This document shows positions 23,131 through 28,738 of a DNA stretch of 39,541 nt, piece after piece (the stretch's first letter is position 1; each line of letters starts with the position of its first letter). Origin of the DNA: a virus. The notes below the pieces were generated by a model, which did not search any database, was not told the DNA's origin, and worked only from the letters and a program-made list of their open reading frames with translations. The position numbers and the translations under genes are program-made. The stretch covers positions 1 through 39,541 of IMG/VR virus record IMGVR_UViG_3300046744_000023. One strand, 5' to 3'.

Positions 23131-23501
23131 CGCGTTACCTTCTGCCCGTCAAACGTCACGTACTGCCCATACTTCTCAAGGCATGACTGCCTAAACGCTT
23201 CGCTTTGACAGAAATCGTGAGTCAAATCGTCTAATTGAGTCCAAGTCTTAAGCGGCTTCTTGCCCGTGGCCTCTTGCTCTTGCTGTGCAAACGGGCTTCC
23301 GCCTTTTTGGTTTGCGCGTGACAGCCAGCTCTGACAAAAGCGAGGCATTCCCCGCACTGTTTTGACGCGAGTAGGGTTAGCCTCTAACCATGTCGCCATG
23401 ACATTTAGCTCGGCAAAAATATCGACATCAGGAAAAGCGTGTTGCCAGCTCAGTAGTTGCTCGTCTGTTGGTTGCCAATCAGTTCCATTCTTGCAAATCA
23501 T
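23127..23501 (-). CDS. replication protein / helicase-loader C-terminal-like
   Basis: A 124-residue protein starting at ATG 23501, preceded by GAGGTGGG. WQPTDEQLLSWQHAFPDVDI, LNVMATWLEANPTRVKT and GMPRFCQSWLSRAN match the C-terminal module found on many phage replication initiators and helicase loaders. Here it stands alone without the N-terminal DNA-binding part. It overlaps the nuclease gene by 23 bases. It may recruit a host helicase to an origin, possibly the nearby 24.1-kb repeats. Confidence 0.65.
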   Translation of the reverse strand: MICKNGTDWQPTDEQLLSWQHAFPDVDIFAELNVMATWLEANPTRVKTVRGMPRFCQSWLSRANQKGGSPFAQQEQEATGKKPLKTWTQLDDLTHDFCQSEAFRQSCLEKYGQYVTFDGQKVTR

Positions 23502-23889
23502 TTCTTGCCCACCTCTCCCATATCTCAAATTGCTGTTTAAGTGTTTCTAGCGTTCCGTTTCGGCGCTTGTAAACATGGTTCTTGTGATAACGAAGGTAAT
23601 AGAACACCTCCATCGTTTTAGAGTCGCCATATACTAGGAACACGGTGAAGTCGTCTCGTTGCATCAGACTGCGAAACATTCGCTCTTGTCCGCCTGTCAC
23701 TTCACCGCCTACGCCTTTCCACTCCATAAGCAAAAACTTATTGTTGATTTCGGTTATTGCGTCGATGTCAGAAAATGCAATTTTCCCCGTAAAGCATTCT
23801 GCGAAAATTTCGATTTTAGGATGGCATTCAGTTAAATAACATCCGTTGCTTTTACACTGCCACCGTATTGGATTGTATCCGTTGTCCAT
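23479..23889 (-). CDS. PD-(D/E)XK nuclease-like protein
   Basis: A 136-residue protein with the nuclease core FSDIDAITEI (D41, D43) followed by LLMEWKG (E56-x-K58), the acidic pair and E-x-K of PD-(D/E)XK enzymes. Four cysteines in the first 32 residues (C12, C17, C22, C32) may bind a metal. Candidate roles are resolvase-like or recombination nuclease. It is the first gene after the noncoding region and has AAGGGT just before the ATG. Confidence 0.75.
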   Translation of the reverse strand: MDNGYNPIRWQCKSNGCYLTECHPKIEIFAECFTGKIAFSDIDAITEINNKFLLMEWKGVGGEVTGGQERMFRSLMQRDDFTVFLVYGDSKTMEVFYYLRYHKNHVYKRRNGTLETLKQQFEIWERWARNDLQEWN

Positions 23890-23921
23890 ACCCTTACCCT
23901 TTTTTTAGACAATAGGGATCA

Positions 23922-24060
23922 TTAGAGGCGGTTGTTGCCCTATACAAGTATCCTAGCTAGTCCATTCAGTTCTACAGTATCAGTGCAGATTCATTTACGG
24001 CTCTGCCAAACCGCGCCCTTACTACTTGGCAACATAACCACTGTTTATCCCCGCCTCTAA
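23922..24060. repeat. long-range inverted repeat TTAGAGGCGG ... CCGCCTCTAA
   Basis: TTAGAGGCGG (23922-23931) and CCGCCTCTAA (24051-24060) are perfect complements closing a domain of 139 bases. Just inside, GTTGCC (23934-23939) can pair with GGCAAC (24028-24033), and TGCCAA/TTGGCA (24004-24009/24026-24031) can form an alternative inner stem. This could be a structured RNA or a DNA element. Confidence 0.6.
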
Positions 24061-24089
24061 AGGTTCGAGAACTGATTCGGCTTTCGTGA

Positions 24090-24167
24090 GCGACTGCACC
24101 TGCGACAGCACTATTTGACTAGGCTCGACTAGGCACACATAAGGTAAGAATAGGTGAGATAGGTGTA
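24090..24167. repeat. three clusters of short tandem repeats (iteron-like, candidate origin)
   Basis: In order: two 12-base units GCGACtGCACct/GCGACaGCACta (24090-24113), two 10-base units GACTAGGCtc/GACTAGGCac (24117-24136), and two 9-base units ATAGGTGag/ATAGGTGta (24150-24167) with a weaker third copy just before. Clustered direct repeats in a noncoding gap beside replication genes are typical of iterons bound by an initiator. Confidence 0.5.
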
Positions 24168-24191
24168 CAGACAGCTAGATTGCTGTACAAT
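24164..24191 (+). promoter_or_regulatory. candidate plus-strand promoter inside an inverted-repeat operator
   Basis: TGTACA (24164-24169), 16 bases, then TACAAT (24186-24191) form -35 and -10 boxes. The arms TGTACAG (24164-24170) and CTGTACA (24183-24189) are perfect inverted repeats, their centres 19 bases apart, and cover both boxes, so one dimer bound there would block polymerase. Confidence 0.45.
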
Positions 24192-24197
24192 TCTTCC

Positions 24198-24286
24198 TAT
24201 CCTTTTTGCGTGCAAGCTCAAGGATACCTCTTGCGTCTACCCTTCCGCAAGTGGCTAGCCCCGTTTCCTCGACGGGGCTTTTTTTT
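24198..24286 (+). ncRNA. candidate 89-nt three-hairpin RNA, OOP-like layout
   Basis: Transcription from the 24164-24191 promoter would start near 24198, exactly at the first hairpin. Hairpin 1 pairs TATCCTT (24198-24204) with AAGGATA (24220-24226). Hairpin 2 pairs CCtCTTGCG (24227-24235) with CGCAAGtGG (24246-24254), one mismatch. Hairpin 3 is the terminator. No ribosome site or ORF is evident. The RNA runs against every neighbouring gene and ends on the stop codon of the HTH gene, much as lambda OOP RNA lies between cII and O. Its action is unknown; pairing with mRNA of the HTH or upstream operon, or priming replication, are options. Confidence 0.5.
24257..24286 (+). terminator. plus-strand intrinsic terminator
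   Basis: AGCCCCG (24257-24263) pairs with CGGGGCT (24273-24279) around a 9-base loop, followed by eight T residues (24279-24286). The T run is only on the plus strand, so the hairpin serves rightward transcription, although all nearby protein genes are leftward. Confidence 0.8.
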
Positions 24287-24494
24287 ATCTGCCTAATTTC
24301 TCAAACTCATCCAACGACAAGTTGAGTCTGTTGGCTAACTGAACGACAAGCGAAAACTTCATGTCGTCCTTATGCCGCCATCTACAGACAGCGACATTCC
24401 CAACACCGAACTCCTTTGCCAGCTCCTCATTGCTGACGCCTGCCAGTGCTTGCGCCTTCTTAAGTGCGCGGCCTGTGCTAGAAGGGCAAATCAT
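24285..24494 (-). CDS. Cro/CI-type HTH regulator
   Basis: A 69-residue DNA-binding protein with one helix-turn-helix: LKKAQALAGVSNEELAKEFG, VGNVAVCRWRH, and a closing helix VVQLANRLNLSLDEFEKL. Size and fold match Cro or small cII-like regulators. The ATG at 24494 lies inside the last codons of the SSB-like gene (17-base overlap); no separate ribosome site is clear, so it may be coupled. Its stop codon touches the terminator of the opposing RNA. The inverted repeats at 24164-24189 or 25836-25849 are candidate operators. Confidence 0.8.
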   Translation of the reverse strand: MICPSSTGRALKKAQALAGVSNEELAKEFGVGNVAVCRWRHKDDMKFSLVVQLANRLNLSLDEFEKLGR

Positions 24495-24738
24495 CGTCTA
24501 GCTCCTGTACCTGTAGTGACTGGCGAGCCTGTTGCATACCCTTGTTATGCACCTCGTCCTTTGCCGTCGTGCTGAGAGACATAAACGTGTTGCCGTTCTT
24601 GTCTTTCTTGAGCCACGCTGACAGCCAAAACTCTGCGCCATTGCCATCGGTGTAGCTACCCTTGTAGTCAGGGTGCGTTTCCTTTTCCTTCCTGTCGTTC
24701 TTAAACAGGACGCCTCGGTTGCTGTTGTCATACTCCAT
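24478..24738 (-). CDS. SSB-like single-stranded DNA-binding protein
   Basis: An 86-residue protein. I start it at ATG 24738 because GGAGGG lies 7 bases upstream; an in-frame ATG 5 codons earlier falls on that site. It ends with QELDDDLPF, closely matching the acidic tail (DDDIPF) by which bacterial SSB recruits partners. The body is beta-like (GNGAEFWLSAWLKKDKNGNT, then FMSLSTT) but too short for a classic SSB OB-fold, so it may be a minimal or divergent type. It follows the annealing-type gene by 1 base, a common recombination pairing. Confidence 0.7.
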   Translation of the reverse strand: MEYDNSNRGVLFKNDRKEKETHPDYKGSYTDGNGAEFWLSAWLKKDKNGNTFMSLSTTAKDEVHNKGMQQARQSLQVQELDDDLPF

Positions 24739-24739
24739 T

Positions 24740-25312
24740 TTACTTCCCTCCATTCGGGTTTTGCTTCATGCACTTAACTTCGTGCGTTGTGAATACCCCG
24801 CCCTTCGTATAGGCGCGGCTAAACTTCTTCTTAACCTCGTTGGGTGTCTCTTCAATGATGCACCGCAACGTCTCCCACTCCTCATTCGCTACTGCTGACT
24901 TAATGCTGGCAACGAAATCAAAGTGCTCGTCGATGGCGTGTATGTACTCAATAAACTCGCCGTCGTTCTGCTGGCTGATAGCGTTAGCCACCTCATCGGC
25001 GCTTGCTATCTCCGTACCCATCAGATCACGGTGTAGGAAGGCCACAGCGCGGCCACAGGCGCTTGTCTCGCAAATCTCGAGTGATGATGTGCCATGGAGC
25101 CTAGACGCGTCCCTGCGCTCCTCAGCCCATCCTGTGGACACTAGGCGGTTGTCTGAGTCGTACACCTTGGAAACCATAACCACGCGCTCATCGTCTGCTG
25201 ACACCAGCTCAGTGACTAGGGTGTGATTAGGAAACTTGTCACGGAAGTCGGCTACACGCTTCGCAACTGTCTTGTACTCCTTGCCGTGGATTTTAACTAC
25301 GCCATCGCTCAT
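24740..25312 (-). CDS. candidate single-strand annealing protein (ERF/Sak-type region)
   Basis: A 190-residue protein. GKEYKTVAKRVADFRDKFPN, then VMVSKVYDSDNRLVSTGWAE and SLEICETSACGRAVAFLHRD with EIASADEVANAI form a pattern common in phage early regions next to SSB genes. The E-x-x-E-T-S-A-x-G-R-A block recalls ERF and Rad52-like annealing proteins, but I cannot confirm the family. The C-terminus is basic with several Lys. TAATG couples its start to the upstream gene. Confidence 0.6.
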   Translation of the reverse strand: MSDGVVKIHGKEYKTVAKRVADFRDKFPNHTLVTELVSADDERVVMVSKVYDSDNRLVSTGWAEERRDASRLHGTSSLEICETSACGRAVAFLHRDLMGTEIASADEVANAISQQNDGEFIEYIHAIDEHFDFVASIKSAVANEEWETLRCIIEETPNEVKKKFSRAYTKGGVFTTHEVKCMKQNPNGGK

Positions 25313-25599
25313 TAGATGCCTCCCTGATTTTCGTAGTCATAACAATCGGCATAGCCAGCGTTGTACGCATCTCGCTTGCCCTCTGAGTGCCTGATGCCTT
25401 CCTCGCAGTCAGTCCACCCCTTTATGTAGTCCTGCTCTGCAAGCTCTAGGTAGTCAGCCATGCGCGCATCCATTGCCGCCTCTTGTAAGTGAAACGTAGG
25501 CGGCTTGCGGATAGACAGGTTACGCAACTGGCCTACCAGCGAATCCAGCTCATCAAGTAGCTCTGACTTGATTGGCTGTGGCTCTACAAACTTTTTCAT
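25312..25599 (-). CDS. early hypothetical protein
   Basis: A 95-residue protein, helical and acidic, with a Tyr/Asp/Gly-rich C-terminus (YIKGWTDCEEGIRHSEGKRD; YADCYDYENQGGI). The pattern GWxDxxxG...YxxGYxD occurs in small phage early proteins of unknown role. I start at ATG 25599, preceded by AGGAGG. It is translationally coupled to the annealing-type gene by TAATG. Confidence 0.65.
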   Translation of the reverse strand: MKKFVEPQPIKSELLDELDSLVGQLRNLSIRKPPTFHLQEAAMDARMADYLELAEQDYIKGWTDCEEGIRHSEGKRDAYNAGYADCYDYENQGGI

Positions 25600-25610
25600 T
25601 AACACCCTCC

Positions 25611-25817
25611 TTACTGTCGTTCGAGATCAAGCACGTCGCCGATCATGGCATCGTAGATTGCTCTCAGTTGAATTTGCGACTGGCCCTGAACATCGGTTAG
25701 CCCGTAGTCCTGATCGGCCTTGATAAGCTCCGCTAGAGCCTCGTCGAGTTTGTCCAGAATCTCGCTGTACTGAACGATTTGATCGCCAAGGTTTATTTCT
25801 TTTTCATATACACACAT
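25611..25817 (-). CDS. early hypothetical protein
   Basis: A 68-residue acidic helical protein (DQIVQYSEILDKLDEALAEL, then IKADQDYGL). I start at ATG 25817, which has GAAGGGAG about 8 bases upstream; the longer reading to 25883 would run through the operator and promoter. It is the first gene of the leftward early operon. No family is recognised. Confidence 0.65.
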   Translation of the reverse strand: MCVYEKEINLGDQIVQYSEILDKLDEALAELIKADQDYGLTDVQGQSQIQLRAIYDAMIGDVLDLERQ

Positions 25818-25835
25818 TGTGCTTCTCCCTTCAAA

Positions 25836-25849
25836 GTTCCACATGGAAC
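25836..25849. promoter_or_regulatory. inverted repeat GTTCCA-CA-TGGAAC, candidate operator
   Basis: Perfect 6-base arms around a 2-base centre, lying at the predicted start point of the early promoter. The 14-base core differs by one central base from GTTCCACGTGGAAC, the core I recall for Pseudomonas-type parS sites. It could bind the HTH protein or a host ParB. Confidence 0.5.
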
Positions 25850-25855
25850 ACGTAC

Positions 25856-25883
25856 AGAATACACCCATCTGGGCAATGCGCAA
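25856..25883 (-). promoter_or_regulatory. candidate early leftward promoter TTGCGC-N16-TATTCT
   Basis: The -35 TTGCGC (25878-25883) and -10 TATTCT (25856-25861) are each 4 of 6 matches, spaced 16 bases. The predicted start near 25849 falls on the inverted repeat. A second possible box set, TTGACA-N18-TTTAAC, lies further upstream near 25915-25945. Confidence 0.4.
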
Positions 25884-25960
25884 GCCCGAATAGATAAATT
25901 ATTTGCATTTATTGTTAAAGTGGTGCAGAGTGTCGCCTGTCAACTGAGAGGAGAGATGAC

Positions 25961-26185
25961 ATGCAAAATCGAGTAATTAAGATGAAGCCGCGCAAGTCCG
26001 TATGGGATCGTGTGGCACGTAGCGCCCTAGTCCTTTGCTCTAATGAGGAATGGCTGGCGGTAATCAACGAGGCTCAGGACAGAGGCATCATCCCGCGTGA
26101 GACACTCATGCGAGACATTGTAGCTTTTAACGAGCGTGCTAGTGAGTTCGACGGTACTGTGCGGGAGCTACTGGCTCAGCCGTAA
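25961..26185 (+). CDS. lone plus-strand hypothetical protein
   Basis: A 74-residue protein on the opposite strand to all others. It has an AGGAGAG ribosome site 5-11 bases before ATG 25961. Helices are predicted (VWDRVARSALVLCSNEEWLA; TLMRDIVAFNERASEFDGTV). No family is recognised. It is divergent from the early operon and overlaps the endolysin gene tail-to-tail by 10 bases. The position recalls repressor or antirepressor genes facing early operons, but there is no visible HTH. Confidence 0.6.
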   Translation: MQNRVIKMKPRKSVWDRVARSALVLCSNEEWLAVINEAQDRGIIPRETLMRDIVAFNERASEFDGTVRELLAQP

Positions 26186-26535
26186 GTCCACATTACTGGG
26201 GTAGTGGTGCGCATATCGACATGCACAAAACCACCACTATGCGAAACGCCTATGCCAGCGAAGCCCATGTCGAGGGCTTCCTTTACTAGCTTCATACGTT
26301 GCACACTGTCAGCGACTGCAATGTCACAGGCGATCCCCTTTGTGTGCGTGCCTCCACCATTTGATTTGTTGCGCTCGGCAGAGTGTTTGACGCTTCTGTA
26401 GCCAGAGGTAATTTTAAATGGGAAGCCACAACGCTCGCGTAGCTCATCAAGCGCCCACATGAATTCGGGCTTCATATCGCACTCTTGCGTCTCACGGCAC
26501 CTCATCTCCGCCGTCGTGAACCATTTATACGTCAT
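26176..26535 (-). CDS. endolysin, M15 family peptidase
   Basis: A 119-residue peptidoglycan peptidase. Zinc-site motifs are visible: SGYRS (44-48), GGTHTKGIACDI (61-72, His64 and Asp71) and FVHVD (103-107, His105). No signal peptide is present, so export depends on the adjacent holin. I start at ATG 26535, which overlaps the holin stop in ATGA. Such single-domain M15 lysins (L-Ala-D-Glu or D-Ala peptidases) are common in Gram-negative phages. Confidence 0.9.
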   Translation of the reverse strand: MTYKWFTTAEMRCRETQECDMKPEFMWALDELRERCGFPFKITSGYRSVKHSAERNKSNGGGTHTKGIACDIAVADSVQRMKLVKEALDMGFAGIGVSHSGGFVHVDMRTTTPVMWTYG

Positions 26536-26879
26536 TTGCCTTTCCACTTAGTAAGTCCCCGAACTCCGACGCTAGACGCCACAAGTGCCGCAAGCATTGC
26601 TCGGTAGTAGTCAGGCATGGTTTCCAAGACTTCGAAACCGTCACGAACATAAGGGACAAGAGGTGGTATGAAACAAGCAATAAGAGGAATGCTAAACAGC
26701 AAGCTAAAAAACTCATCGCGCCAACTATTATTTGCATTGTTAGCATGAATATTTTCCCAATTCGCGTCCTGCCGAATTGTCTCAATTTTGCGCTCATGTA
26801 CTGCGCGCTTTTCTTCAGACTTTCTTTCAAAGTGTCCCCCAACTAAATTAACGACAGGGCCGATCAGTGCTTGCCACAT
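26532..26879 (-). CDS. holin (3-TM/GTA type)
   Basis: A 115-residue protein: a charged helical N-terminus with KSEEKRAVHERKIETIRQDA, then NSWRDEFFSLLFSIPLIACF (first membrane span, about 57-78) and YYRAMLAALVASSVGVRGLT (about 91-110). The W-R/K-D-E motif before the first span is typical of holins found in gene transfer agents and marine phages. It is coupled to the endolysin by ATGA. A third span is not obvious. Confidence 0.82.
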   Translation of the reverse strand: MWQALIGPVVNLVGGHFERKSEEKRAVHERKIETIRQDANWENIHANNANNSWRDEFFSLLFSIPLIACFIPPLVPYVRDGFEVLETMPDYYRAMLAALVASSVGVRGLTKWKGK

Positions 26880-27604
26880 TAGTAGTCCCTTATCAGTATC
26901 AGATCAAAATTAGCCGTTACGCTCGAATCGTTAGCGCTGACGTTATCTACCTGCACGTCAATGTCGGTTTTTTCTCTAAACCGTAGCGGCGCTGTAAAGT
27001 CATAACGATAGTGGCCCGAAGTTTCAGCCATGTGAGTGATTCTAAATGGCTCTCCGTTTATTCTGCGCGTGTATAGCATCACCGTGCAGTCTTTCTTTGA
27101 GTCGATAGTTACGTCGAAATTAATTAGATACCCTGAATACCCAACGGGTACAGTGTAAACAGCCATAAGCGACTGTGCATCGCCTGCCTCAATCTGAGCT
27201 ACGACAGTGCCCGTGCCAGACGTAACCCGCGCAGTGATCGTGCCAACATTGAGATCGTCGTATGTCATACGAAAAACGCGAATGAACGAGTTGGTAGTGG
27301 CTACCGCTGTTTGGCCGTTAAGCGTTACCGTTTCGGACTGCTCGTTGTAGTCAGCATCTAGGCCCTCAATCGTTAGCGTTGTCGTGTCTAAAGCGCTAGT
27401 CGATATTACATAGATTGTCTGCGCTGTTGCTAACGACGCCCAAGGATACAGGCCGCCGCCGCTCCATATACTTTCAGGATCGGTGTTCTGATCTATGTCG
27501 AAGTTTGCGCCGAACTTGTGGATGATCTTGCTGTTAGGGATGACACCGCGAGCGATGTCCAAGTACATAGCCGTACTCGGGCGGTGAGGTGAAAACTGAA
27601 ACAT
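26879..27604 (-). CDS. putative virion structural protein
   Basis: A 241-residue beta-rich protein. FGANFDIDQNTDPESIWSGG, GLDADYNEQSETVTLNGQTA and AVYTVPVGYSGYLINFDVTI form a pattern that recurs among aquatic phage virion proteins of unknown position (possibly head decoration or tail spike). It shares single bases with both neighbours. The TDPESIW-GGG and L-x-G-L-D-A-x-y-x-x-Q-x-E-x-V segments are its most recognisable parts. Role uncertain. Confidence 0.7.
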   Translation of the reverse strand: MFQFSPHRPSTAMYLDIARGVIPNSKIIHKFGANFDIDQNTDPESIWSGGGLYPWASLATAQTIYVISTSALDTTTLTIEGLDADYNEQSETVTLNGQTAVATTNSFIRVFRMTYDDLNVGTITARVTSGTGTVVAQIEAGDAQSLMAVYTVPVGYSGYLINFDVTIDSKKDCTVMLYTRRINGEPFRITHMAETSGHYRYDFTAPLRFREKTDIDVQVDNVSANDSSVTANFDLILIRDY

Positions 27605-27801
27605 TATCGGATGAACTCTATAACGCCAATCACTAACGGGATGACAGTCATAATAACTATGAGCTGACGGTTCATCGCGGCATCTAGCTTATCGAAGCGG
27701 ACGTTATGTTCATCAAGCTGGCGCTGGATGTTCTCGTATCTGATCAGGCACTCTTTCTCGTGCGCCTCTAGTTTAATCAGTGCTTCCTGTGCCACATCCA
27801 T
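27604..27801 (-). CDS. XhlA-like coiled-coil membrane protein
   Basis: A 65-residue protein with a coiled coil (EALIKLEAHEKECLIRYENI, then QRQLDEHNVRFDKLDAAM) and a C-terminal membrane span (LIVIMTVIPLVIGVIEFI). This layout matches hemolysin XhlA-type lysis helpers. I start at ATG 27801, after an AAGGGCGG sequence, rather than the longer reading to 27825. It lies in the lysis cluster. Confidence 0.65.
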   Translation of the reverse strand: MDVAQEALIKLEAHEKECLIRYENIQRQLDEHNVRFDKLDAAMNRQLIVIMTVIPLVIGVIEFIR

Positions 27802-27802
27802 C

Positions 27803-28264
27803 TCATTTACCGCCCTTATCAACAATTAACCAAATTAGAAACCCCACAGGGAATGCTCCAATTATAACAGTAAGAACCGCTAGCATTTGATCTTTCAGTC
27901 TCTTTTGGTTGTAGATCGTCAGCTCACGTTCTCGGCTGATAGTCTTTTGTAGCTGTCTAAACTCCTCTAGGCCATCATCGCCATAGGTATACTTAATTAG
28001 CATAACGATTTCGCGCCTTTGCGCTCTCAGCTTTTGCTGTCTGGCAAAGCGTTCTAAGGCTTCAGCCTGTACACTCTTAGCGAATACCACCTTGCGGAAG
28101 GGCGACGGATCTTTCTTGTCGCACTCCATCGCGTCGCTGTAATGCCCCCACCAAACGCCAATTTGCGACAAAACATCGTGCGCCTCTTTTCCAGCCGCAA
28201 CCATACTTTTTACGGTGCTATACGCCTTTACGCAACCAGCGGCGGCGGTGACAGGATCAATCAT
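27803..28264 (-). CDS. conserved marine-phage protein with C-terminal membrane span
   Basis: A 153-residue protein starting MIDPVTAAAGCVKAYSTVKS, followed by GVWWGHYSDAMECDKKD, a long charged helix (about 75-130) and a C-terminal membrane span (MLAVLTVIIGAFPVGFLIWL). This DPVTA...W...T-YG...TM pattern is common in cyanophage and pelagiphage contigs; its function is unknown, and the lysis neighbourhood suggests an envelope role. The start is odd: ATG 28264 directly follows the T run of a terminator, and the earlier ATG 28276 is inside its stem. Confidence 0.7.
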   Translation of the reverse strand: MIDPVTAAAGCVKAYSTVKSMVAAGKEAHDVLSQIGVWWGHYSDAMECDKKDPSPFRKVVFAKSVQAEALERFARQQKLRAQRREIVMLIKYTYGDDGLEEFRQLQKTISRERELTIYNQKRLKDQMLAVLTVIIGAFPVGFLIWLIVDKGGK

Positions 28265-28289
28265 AAAAAAGCCCATACGATGATGGGCT
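28265..28289 (-). terminator. terminator overlapping the next gene's start
   Basis: On the minus strand AGCCCAT (28289-28283) pairs with ATGGGCT (28276-28270) around a 6-base loop, followed by TTTTTT. The T run ends exactly at ATG 28264. It lies 38 bases after the stop of the 28328-28729 gene and would end the fibre transcript. Confidence 0.75.
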
Positions 28290-28327
28290 ATTTTACCACG
28301 CGGCTACTATTGCAAACGATAAAAGTT

Positions 28328-28729
28328 TTACAGCCAAACTCTCATAGGTGTCTCAGGTGTAACACCGTGCGATGTATCTAGTGCCTCTACAGTCTCACGT
28401 ACAGCATCTCCCACGAGTCGGATGTTAACGTGCCAGCCTGCCATTGGTGCCATCTCAGGGTACTCGTTACCCTCGTCGTCAGTCAGCATAGTGCCTGTAG
28501 GCTCGTGTAGCGTCCCTACAACGTCGATAGCGTAGTCATGGCTATGAGTCACCATGTAGGGATCACCGTCCTCTACCTGCGTTTCTACGCCTTCCTCGTC
28601 CACGTTAGTTACGTAGTCCTGTCGGTAGAAGTCAGCCAGCACAGTAGGCATATCTGACTCAGCGCTCAGACGTAAATAGAAGTCTACTTTTGGCGCGTCA
28701 ATTACTTCTTCGATTACTTCTTCTGTCAT
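28328..28729 (-). CDS. hypothetical protein of the fibre cluster
   Basis: A 133-residue acidic protein that follows the second fibre gene by 9 bases. Features: DFYLRLSAESDMPTVLADFY, MVTHSHDYAIDVVGTLHEPT and AGWHVNIRLVGDAVRETVEA. The WHVNIR segment and position resemble small proteins found after fibre genes, some of which are fibre-assembly chaperones; this is inference. A terminator follows. Confidence 0.65.
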   Translation of the reverse strand: MTEEVIEEVIDAPKVDFYLRLSAESDMPTVLADFYRQDYVTNVDEEGVETQVEDGDPYMVTHSHDYAIDVVGTLHEPTGTMLTDDEGNEYPEMAPMAGWHVNIRLVGDAVRETVEALDTSHGVTPETPMRVWL

Positions 28730-28738
28730 GTCTAATTC

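Larger units (their letters stand above)
23890..24284. other. 395-base noncoding, repeat-rich and structured region
   Basis: The only stretch over 300 bases without a credible protein gene. It contains a 10-base inverted repeat spanning 23922-24060, three families of short tandem repeats at 24090-24167, an inverted repeat over a plus-strand promoter at 24164-24191, three consecutive hairpins and a plus-strand terminator. It separates the HTH and SSB-like genes from the nuclease and replication genes. I infer an origin plus a regulatory RNA. I found no convincing leftward promoter in it. Confidence 0.7.

Noticed and set aside
24062-24072. GGTTCGAGAAC, resembling a tRNA T-loop
   Set aside because: The flanking bases do not form a T stem and no acceptor, D or anticodon arms could be drawn; no tRNA or tmRNA called.
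24090-24167. Tandem repeats as a CRISPR array
   Set aside because: Units are 9-12 bases, of three kinds, directly adjacent and without spacers.
24285-24494. HTH protein as a lysogeny repressor, implying a temperate phage
   Set aside because: Only 69 residues, no cleavage or oligomerisation domain, and no integrase or attachment site found; lifestyle left undecided.
26525-26842. A 105-codon minus-strand frame with a membrane-like stretch over the holin gene, considered as an embedded spanin
   Set aside because: Its hydrophobic stretch mirrors the holin membrane span in another frame, there is no lipobox or ribosome site, and the tail is Leu/Arg-rich as in shadows.
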